A stretch of DNA of 18,746 nucleotides. Source: Desulfarculus sp. (GTDB taxonomy: Bacteria; Desulfobacterota; Desulfarculia; Desulfarculales; Desulfarculaceae). Position numbers and translations under genes: made by a program. The stretch spans positions 1 to 18,746 of the forward strand of contig JAIWNN010000103.1 in assembly GCA_020216805.1 (NCBI GenBank), read 5' to 3'. The stretch's first letter is position 1, and every line of letters starts with the position of its first letter. Shown here piece after piece: positions 13,580 through 18,746 of the stretch. The notes under the pieces were generated by a model. The model ran no database searches. It worked only from the letters and a program-made list of their open reading frames with translations, and was not told the DNA's origin.

Positions 13580-14821
13580 TTAGTGCTTCTTGCGTTTGGA
13601 GCGACTGACTTTGGCCGTGCGACCCCGCACCCGGCGGATATTGGCGGGGCGGTGAGGGTCGTCGCTCATCTCCTCCGGTTCGGGCCCCGGAGCCGGCTTG
13701 GGGGCCGGCTTGGCGCTGGGCTTGGCCGGGCTGGCGGGTTGGGGCAGGCTGACCTTGAGTCCACCGCCCTGGGGCATCATCAGCAGCATGGGGCTGGCCA
13801 CGTAGACCGAGGAGTAGGTGCCCACCGCCACGCCTATGAGCAAGGCCAGGGCGAAGTCCTCGATGACGCCGCCCCCCAGCAGAAACAGGCAGACCAGCAC
13901 CAGCAGGGTGGTGCCGCTGGTCAGGATGGTCCGGCTCAGGGTTTGGTTGACCGAATCGTTGATCACCTGTTCGAAGGAGGCGCCGCGCCCGCCTTTGCGC
14001 AAGTTCTCGCGGATGCGGTCGTAGACGATGATGGTGTCGTTGAGCGAATAACCGATGACGGTGAGGATGGCGGCCACGCTGGAGAGATTGAACTCTCGGC
14101 CGCAGAGGGTGTAGATGCCCACCGTGATCAGCACGTCGTGGGACAGGCTGACCACCGCGCCCATGGCGTAGCGCAGGCGCAGGATCCAGCAGGCGGCCAT
14201 GGTCACGCTCAGGGCGATGACGATCTGGGCGATCATGACCAGGGTGTCGGACAAGCCCAGCACCGTGGCCAGAAGCCAGTGGGTCAGCAGGGCGGTGGCC
14301 ACCAGGACGCCGGCCATCACCGCCGAGAGGATCCATTTGGCCTCGAACCGCCCGGAGATGTAGACCGCCATCAGGAGCAGGGCGAAGAAGACCGCCATCA
14401 GGGCCTGCTCACGCAGGTCCTTGCCGACTTTGGGACCCACGGTCTCCACCCGGCGCACCTCGAAGGTGTCGCCATAGCTGGCCTTCAGAGCCTGGGCCAG
14501 CTTCTGGTCCAGGCCGGACAGATCCAGGTCGGGCTTCTGGGCGCGGACCAGGAACTCGCTGTCCTCGTCCTTGCCGAAGCGCTGCACCAAGGAGTCGTCC
14601 ATGCCGATGGGCTTCAGGGCCTGCTTGACCGCGGCGGCGTCGGTGGGTTTCTGGAACTTCACCTGGATCAGGATGCCGCCGGAGAAGTCGATGCCATAGT
14701 TGGGCCCGCCAGTGATCAGCAGGGGAATCAGGCTCAGGACCAGCAGGGCGGCCGATAACAGCATGAGCAGGTTGCGTTTGCCCATGAAGTTGATGTTGAT
14801 GTCGGGTCTGATTAGTTGCAT
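13580..14821 (-). CDS. secF: Protein translocase accessory subunit SecF
   Basis: Inner-membrane partner of SecD in the SecDF complex, which uses the proton gradient to help export and membrane release. The 413-residue protein has an N-terminal helix (about 16-36), the DFSGG motif at 45-49, a periplasmic domain of about 50-135, and the transmembrane core with VIGYSLNDTIIVYDRIREN at about 255-273. Two features are unusual. Between GRFEAKW (157-163) and MGAVVSLSHDVLITVG (220-235) there are about 55 extra residues that look like two more membrane helices, so about eight in all rather than six. The C-terminus adds about 60 residues rich in Ala, Pro and Lys, ending in a basic SRSKRKKH. It is last in the operon, 69 bases after secD. 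Confidence 0.94.
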   Translation of the reverse strand: MQLIRPDININFMGKRNLLMLLSAALLVLSLIPLLITGGPNYGIDFSGGILIQVKFQKPTDAAAVKQALKPIGMDDSLVQRFGKDEDSEFLVRAQKPDLDLSGLDQKLAQALKASYGDTFEVRRVETVGPKVGKDLREQALMAVFFALLLMAVYISGRFEAKWILSAVMAGVLVATALLTHWLLATVLGLSDTLVMIAQIVIALSVTMAACWILRLRYAMGAVVSLSHDVLITVGIYTLCGREFNLSSVAAILTVIGYSLNDTIIVYDRIRENLRKGGRGASFEQVINDSVNQTLSRTILTSGTTLLVLVCLFLLGGGVIEDFALALLIGVAVGTYSSVYVASPMLLMMPQGGGLKVSLPQPASPAKPSAKPAPKPAPGPEPEEMSDDPHRPANIRRVRGRTAKVSRSKRKKH

Positions 14822-14890
14822 GTCAACTCCGCGATTGCCGGGCGTTTATCAGCCAGCCGGCGCGCCAGGGCGCCGCAGCCCAAGGTTCTC

Positions 14891-16522
14891 CTAGATGCTC
14901 AGGCTCCGGGGCCGGTAGCGCTGGATCACATAGTCGAAGCAAAGCCGGGTGACGATGATGGCCGTGAACATGCTGCTGGCCAGGCCGATGGTCAGGGTCA
15001 CCGCGAAGCCCTTGATGGGGCCGGTGCCGAATTGGAACAGCACCAGGGCCGTGATCAGGGTGGTGATGTTGGCGTCCAGGATCGTCACCGTGGCCCGGCC
15101 ATAGCCGGCCTCCACCGCGGCGGCCGGGGTCTTGCCCAACCGCATTTCCTCGCGAATGCGTTCGTTGATCAGCACGTTGGCGTCCACCGCCATGCCGATG
15201 GTCAGGATGATGCCCGCGATGCCGGGCAGGGTCAGGGTGGCCTGGAAGGCGGCCAGGGCGGCCATGATCAGGATTAGGTTAAGGATCAGGGCGAAGTCCG
15301 CCGCCAGCCCGGCAAGCTTGTAGTAGACCAGCACGAACAGCAGCACCAGGGCGCCGCCCACCAGGGCCGAGATGATGCCCTGGTTGATGGAGTCGCGGCC
15401 CAGGCTCGGGCCCACGATGCGCTCCTCCAGGATCTTGACCGGGGCCGGCAGGGCGCCGGAGCGCAGCACCACCGCCAGGTCGCGGGCCTCCTCCAGGGTG
15501 AAGTCGCCGGAGATGCGGGCCTCGCCGCCGGTGATGGCCTCCTGGATGACCGGGGCCGACTGCACCTTGCCGTCCAGGACGATAGCCAGCTTCTTCTTGA
15601 CGTTGCGGCTGGTCAGATCGGCGAACTGGCGCGCGCCGGTGCTGTTGAAGGAGACCGAGACATAGGGCTCGTGGCCCTGGCTGTCGAACTGGACCCGGGC
15701 GTCGGTGATGGTCTCGCCGGTCATGCTGGCCCGGGAACGGATGACGATGGGCTCCTTGTTCACCCGGCCGGTGCCGCGGTCGCGGCTTTGCAGATAGGCC
15801 AGTTCGCTGCCGGCCGGGAGGGGGCCCTTGCCGGCGTTGCGCGGGTCCACCGTGTCGTCGACCAGCTTGAACTCCAATTGAGCGGTTTTGCCGATCAGGG
15901 CGATGGCGCGCTGGGGGTCCTTGACGCCGGGCAGTTGCACCATAATTCGACCGCCGGCCTGGGGCACGATCTCCGGCTCGCTGACGCCGAACTGGTCGAT
16001 GCGGTTGCGAATCGTCTCCAGGGCCTGGCTGGCGGCCTGACTCTCGATGCTCTTGACCGCCTCGGGCTTCAGGCCCAGCATCATCGTCACCTGGCCGTCG
16101 TTGTCGGTGCGCGAGGACTCGATCTTGTAGTCGGGCAGGCTGTTGTGCACCAGGTCCTCGAACTTGGCTCGCTCGGACTCGGCCAGCAGGTTCAGCTTGA
16201 TCCGGCGCTGGCCGTCGACCTCGGGCTTGGTGGCGCGGACCTTCTCGTCGCGCAGCCGGCGCTGCAGGTCCTGGCTGGCCCGCTCCACGCTGGAGGCCAC
16301 CGCCTTGTCCACCTCCACCTCCAGGATCAGGTGCATGCCGCCCTGGAGGTCAAGACCCAGGCGGATCTGCTCCGAGGGCAGGAAGCTGGTCCACCACGAG
16401 GGCAGCTTGGGGCCCAGGCTGGGGATGAGGTAGAAGACGGCCACGATCAGGACGACCGCCACCAGGGTCAGCTTGTAGGTGAAGTTCCTTGGCAAGGTCC
16501 ACTCCCGAGGCCGGCCGCGCAT
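14891..16522 (-). CDS. secD: Protein translocase accessory subunit SecD
   Basis: The larger SecDF subunit. It has 543 residues: a first helix at about 16-33, LGLDLQGG at 55-62, the big periplasmic P1 domain (about 65-350) and a C-terminal membrane region with GMAVDANVLINERIREE at 443-459, holding the functionally important Asp of the proton path. The start is ATG at 16522, with only a weak ribosome site. A TTG at 16495, with GGGAG six bases upstream, would begin MPRNFTYKLTL, also typical of SecD, so the first nine residues are uncertain. It lies between yajC (94 bases upstream) and secF (69 bases downstream). Its leader contains a CCGCC-GCA-GGCGG hairpin around 16566-16578. Confidence 0.95.
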   Translation of the reverse strand: MRGRPREWTLPRNFTYKLTLVAVVLIVAVFYLIPSLGPKLPSWWTSFLPSEQIRLGLDLQGGMHLILEVEVDKAVASSVERASQDLQRRLRDEKVRATKPEVDGQRRIKLNLLAESERAKFEDLVHNSLPDYKIESSRTDNDGQVTMMLGLKPEAVKSIESQAASQALETIRNRIDQFGVSEPEIVPQAGGRIMVQLPGVKDPQRAIALIGKTAQLEFKLVDDTVDPRNAGKGPLPAGSELAYLQSRDRGTGRVNKEPIVIRSRASMTGETITDARVQFDSQGHEPYVSVSFNSTGARQFADLTSRNVKKKLAIVLDGKVQSAPVIQEAITGGEARISGDFTLEEARDLAVVLRSGALPAPVKILEERIVGPSLGRDSINQGIISALVGGALVLLFVLVYYKLAGLAADFALILNLILIMAALAAFQATLTLPGIAGIILTIGMAVDANVLINERIREEMRLGKTPAAAVEAGYGRATVTILDANITTLITALVLFQFGTGPIKGFAVTLTIGLASSMFTAIIVTRLCFDYVIQRYRPRSLSI

Positions 16523-16602
16523 CCCCGCGGCCCGGCTTTAGGTTTGATCGCCCGCGCCCCCCGCCCCGCCGCAGGCGGAGCCGAGGGGTCGGGTTGGTAA
16601 TC

Positions 16603-16627
16603 CGGCGGAATCGCCGTTATTTTTTTT
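16603..16627 (+). terminator. Plus-strand terminator-like stem at the 3' end of yajC
   Basis: On the plus strand CGGCG (16603-16607) and CGCCG (16612-16616) close a GAAT loop, followed by TTATTTTTTTT. The T-run is the complement of yajC's last codons (Glu-Lys-Lys-stop). It would stop antisense transcripts entering yajC, but codon choice may have produced the T-run by chance. Confidence 0.35.
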
Positions 16628-16976
16628 CGGGGGCCGGGGCCGCCGGGGCCTCACCCCCAGCCACGCCGGCGATATGGCCGCGGCTGACCTTCACCCGCAC
16701 CTGGGGGGCCACCTCCAGCACCACCACGTTATCGGTGATGCCGGTGATCTTGCCGTAGAGGCCGCCGCTGGTCAACACGTTGTCACCTTTGCGGAGGTTG
16801 CTCAGCATCTCTTTGTGCTGCTTGGCTTTTTTCTGCTGGGGCCGGATGAGCAGGAAATAGAAGACCGCGAACATCAGCACCAACATGGGCAAGGGGCCCG
16901 AAAGCAGGCTTCCCAGACCGCCGGCGGCGCCGCCCTCCTGGGCCCAGGCCGAAGTGGCCGTGAACAGATCAAACAT
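16617..16976 (-). CDS. yajC: Preprotein translocase accessory protein YajC
   Basis: A small inner-membrane protein of the Sec translocon, found with SecDF in one complex. It has 119 residues: a short N-terminal segment ending in AWAQEGG, a single membrane helix at about 27-44 (MLVLMFAVFYFLLIRPQQKK, including the RPQQKK family motif), and a cytosolic domain with LRKGDNVLTSGGLYGKI at about 61-77. The C-terminus is Ala/Pro-rich and ends in EKK. A strong GGGAGG is located a few bases before the ATG at 16976. It starts 15 bases after tgt and precedes secD. Confidence 0.95.
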   Translation of the reverse strand: MFDLFTATSAWAQEGGAAGGLGSLLSGPLPMLVLMFAVFYFLLIRPQQKKAKQHKEMLSNLRKGDNVLTSGGLYGKITGITDNVVVLEVAPQVRVKVSRGHIAGVAGGEAPAAPAPEKK

Positions 16977-16991
16977 CTTTTCCTCCCTGGT

Positions 16992-18125
16992 TCATGCCGC
17001 CTCCTCCCCCTGGTCCCCGGCCAAACCGGACATAACCTGGCGGGCGAAGGCCTGGTAGCGTCCCTCGCGGATGGCGCGGCGCAATCCGGCCATCAGGTTC
17101 AGGATGTAGTACAGATTGTGAACGGTGTTGAGGCGATAGGCCAACAGCTCCCGGGCCATGAACAGATGGCGCAGGTAGGCCCGGCTGTAGGTCTGGCAGG
17201 TGGGGCAGCCGCAGCCCTCCTCCACCGGCTCGGGGTCGCGGGCGAAGCGGGCGTTGCGGAGGTTGAGCCGTCCCCGGGCGGTGAGCAGGGTGCCGTTGCG
17301 GGCCATGCGGGTGGGCAGCACGCAGTCGAACATGTCCACGCCCAGGCCGACGCAGGCCACCAGGTCCGCCGGCTCGCCCACGCCCATCAGGTAGACGGGC
17401 CGGTCGGCCGGCAACAGGGGCACCGTGGCGGCGATGGTCTCCATCATGGCTTCCTTGGCCTCGCCCACGCTGAGGCCGCCCAGGGCGTAGCCGTCCATAT
17501 CGAGGTCGGTCAGCAGTTCCACGCTGCGGCGGCGAAGGTCGGCATGGACCCCTCCCTGCACGATGCCCATCAAGGCCCCGCCTTGCGGGCTGCGGGCGGC
17601 CAGGGCCCGTTGGGCCCAGCGGGCGTCGCGCGATAGCGACCGCTCCAGATAGTCCCGCCCGGCCCCGGCGGGGGGGCACTCGTCCAGCATCATCATCACG
17701 TCCGAGCCCAGGTGCTCCTGGGCCCGCACCGCCTCCTCCGGGGTCAGGCGCAACAGGCTCCCGTCCAGGTGGGAGCGGAAACTGACCCCCTCCTCGTCCA
17801 CCTTGCGCAACGCGGCCAGGCTGAAGACCTGGAACCCGCCGCTGTCGGTGAGAATAGGTCCCTCCCAGCCCATGAAGCGGTGCAGCCCGCCCAGACCGGC
17901 CACCACCTCCGCCCCCGGGCGCAGGGCCAGGTGGTAGGTGTTGGCCAGAATCATGTCCGCTCCCAGGGCAGCCACCTCGCCGGGCAACAGACCCTTGACC
18001 GTGCCCTGGGTGCCCACCGGCATGAAGGCCGGGGTGCGCACCACCCCTCGCCGGGTGGTCAACTCGCCGGTCCGAGCCCGGCCGTCGCGGGCCCTTTCGC
18101 GGTATGTCAGCCGCGGTTCGCTCAT
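16992..18125 (-). CDS. tgt: Queuine/preQ1 tRNA-guanine transglycosylase
   Basis: Exchanges guanine-34 in the anticodon of tRNAs with GUN anticodons for preQ1, a late step in queuosine synthesis. The 377-residue length fits the bacterial enzyme. The general base Asp is D94 in DSGGFQVFS, the nucleophilic Asp is D267 in FDCVLPTR, and the zinc ligands are C305, C307, C310 and H336 (CGCPTC and NTVHNLYY), with the same 26-residue Cys-His spacing as in the Zymomonas enzyme. MGIVQGG at 186-192 and LGGLSVGE at 215-222 are the usual guanine-binding elements. The ATG overlaps the queA stop (ATGA, 18122-18125), showing coupling. It is followed by yajC after 15 bases. Confidence 0.97.
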   Translation of the reverse strand: MSEPRLTYRERARDGRARTGELTTRRGVVRTPAFMPVGTQGTVKGLLPGEVAALGADMILANTYHLALRPGAEVVAGLGGLHRFMGWEGPILTDSGGFQVFSLAALRKVDEEGVSFRSHLDGSLLRLTPEEAVRAQEHLGSDVMMMLDECPPAGAGRDYLERSLSRDARWAQRALAARSPQGGALMGIVQGGVHADLRRRSVELLTDLDMDGYALGGLSVGEAKEAMMETIAATVPLLPADRPVYLMGVGEPADLVACVGLGVDMFDCVLPTRMARNGTLLTARGRLNLRNARFARDPEPVEEGCGCPTCQTYSRAYLRHLFMARELLAYRLNTVHNLYYILNLMAGLRRAIREGRYQAFARQVMSGLAGDQGEEAA

Positions 18126-18746
18126 AGGATCAACATGGCGTCACCGAAGCTGTAAAAGCGGTATTCCCGCGCGATCGCCTCGGCATAGGCCGCCAAGACC
18201 CGCTCTCGCCCGGCCAAGGCCGCCACCAGCATCAAAAGCGTGGTGCGCGGCAGGTGAAAGTTGGTCAGCAGGCCGTCGATCGCCTGGAAGGCGAAGCCCG
18301 GCCCGATCAGGAGGTCGCACCAGCCCTGGCGCGCGGCCAACCGGCCGGGGGCCGCGGCCCACTCCAGCGCCCGCAGGCTGGTGGTGCCCACCGCCACCAC
18401 CCGTCCGCCTCGGGCCTTGGCGGCCGCCACCGCGGCGATGGTGCTCTCGGGCACATCCACCCACTCGGCGTGCAGCCGTCCGGCGGCCAGGTCGGCCGGG
18501 TCGGGCTCGGCAAAGGTGCCATAGCCCACGTGCAAGGTCAAGCGGGCCAGGCCCACCCCCCGGCGGGCCAGGGCGGCCAGCAGTTCGGGGCTCAGGTGCA
18601 GCCCGGCGGTGGGGGCGGCCACCGCGCCTTCGCGGGCGGCGTAGACCGTCTGGTAACGCCGAGCGTCGGCCGCCACCGGCCCCTGGGGCCGCTTGATGTA
18701 GGGCGGCAGGGGCGTCTGGCCCCAGCGCCGGGCCAGCTCCAGGCCG
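18122..18746 (-). CDS. queA: S-adenosylmethionine:tRNA ribosyltransferase-isomerase, 5' end outside the window
   Basis: Transfers and isomerises the ribosyl part of S-adenosylmethionine onto preQ1-tRNA, making epoxyqueuosine; it acts right after Tgt. The window holds the C-terminal 207 or so codons; the frame runs off the window edge at 18746, and no start inside it is credible (the GTG at 18676 is an internal Val). Motifs include TPLPPYIKRP, RYQTVYA, VAAPTAGLHLSPELL, LTLHVGYGTFAEP (family LHVGxGTF), VAVGTTSLRALE, DGLLTNFHLPRTTLLMLVAA and YRFYSFGDAMLIL at the end. All the expected C-terminal blocks are intact. Its TGA overlaps the tgt ATG. Confidence 0.96.
   Translation of the reverse strand, partial: GLELARRWGQTPLPPYIKRPQGPVAADARRYQTVYAAREGAVAAPTAGLHLSPELLAALARRGVGLARLTLHVGYGTFAEPDPADLAAGRLHAEWVDVPESTIAAVAAAKARGGRVVAVGTTSLRALEWAAAPGRLAARQGWCDLLIGPGFAFQAIDGLLTNFHLPRTTLLMLVAALAGRERVLAAYAEAIAREYRFYSFGDAMLIL

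Noticed and set aside
13583..14758. Long plus-strand frame opposite secF
   Set aside because: Rich in His, Gln, Gly and Asp, typical of the antisense of a hydrophobic GC-rich gene; SecF on the other strand is certain.
15671..16600. Long plus-strand frame opposite secD
   Set aside because: Same antisense composition bias; SecD has full family motifs on the minus strand.
1..18746. CRISPR arrays, tRNA or rRNA genes, insertion sequences, attachment sites
   Set aside because: I looked on both strands and saw no regular direct repeats, no tRNA-like cloverleaf and no transposase or integrase. A tRNA or repeat search would settle this.

Overview
The window is GC-rich bacterial DNA of chromosomal, mostly housekeeping character, densely packed on both strands with no sign of phage, transposon, CRISPR or plasmid. 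The gene set suggests a bacterium of the former Deltaproteobacteria (Desulfobacterota, perhaps near Desulfarculales): a DUF3842-CooT pair, a zinc-ribbon/DUF3426 protein, a SecF with extra membrane helices and the queA-tgt-yajC-secD-secF order all fit. That placement is inference from gene content, not from a marker search.

Layout. (1) 1-2846, plus strand: the end of a succinate dehydrogenase cluster, sdhA (5' end outside the window), sdhB, then a small sdhE-type flavinylation factor. (2) 2847-5514, plus strand: a promoter set inside an inverted repeat, then a tight operon of hypoxanthine phosphoribosyltransferase, a zinc-ribbon membrane protein (MJ0042/DUF3426) and an RCK-gated K+ channel. 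(3) 5560-6507, minus strand: a lone PfkB-family sugar kinase, convergent with the channel gene. (4) 6508-8891, plus strand: a cobalamin riboswitch ending in a strong intrinsic terminator, controlling one BtuB-like TonB-dependent receptor, which is followed by a cluster of hairpins. (5) 9024-10321, minus strand: DUF3842 protein, CooT-like small nickel-binding protein and an MBL-fold hydrolase, apparently one transcript. (6) 10483-11064, plus strand: plsY for phospholipid synthesis, behind its own candidate promoter. (7) 11066-13467, minus strand: parA-parB chromosome partitioning genes, a NYN/YacP-type nuclease-fold protein and a possible small ORF. (8) 13580-18746, minus strand: queA (5' end outside the window), tgt, yajC, secD, secF, the usual queuosine plus Sec-accessory operon, with an ATGA overlap between queA and tgt.

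How they work together: SdhE would load FAD on SdhA; the riboswitch shuts off vitamin B12 uptake when cobalamin is plentiful; QueA and Tgt act in the same tRNA queuosine pathway; YajC-SecD-SecF assist the Sec translocon; ParA-ParB segregate chromosome origins. I saw no clearly novel large system. The least explained parts are the DUF3842-CooT-MBL trio, the sdhE placement, the SecF insertion, and several small regulatory structures (dyad around the hpt promoter, mini-ORF relay before the channel gene, riboswitch expression platform).
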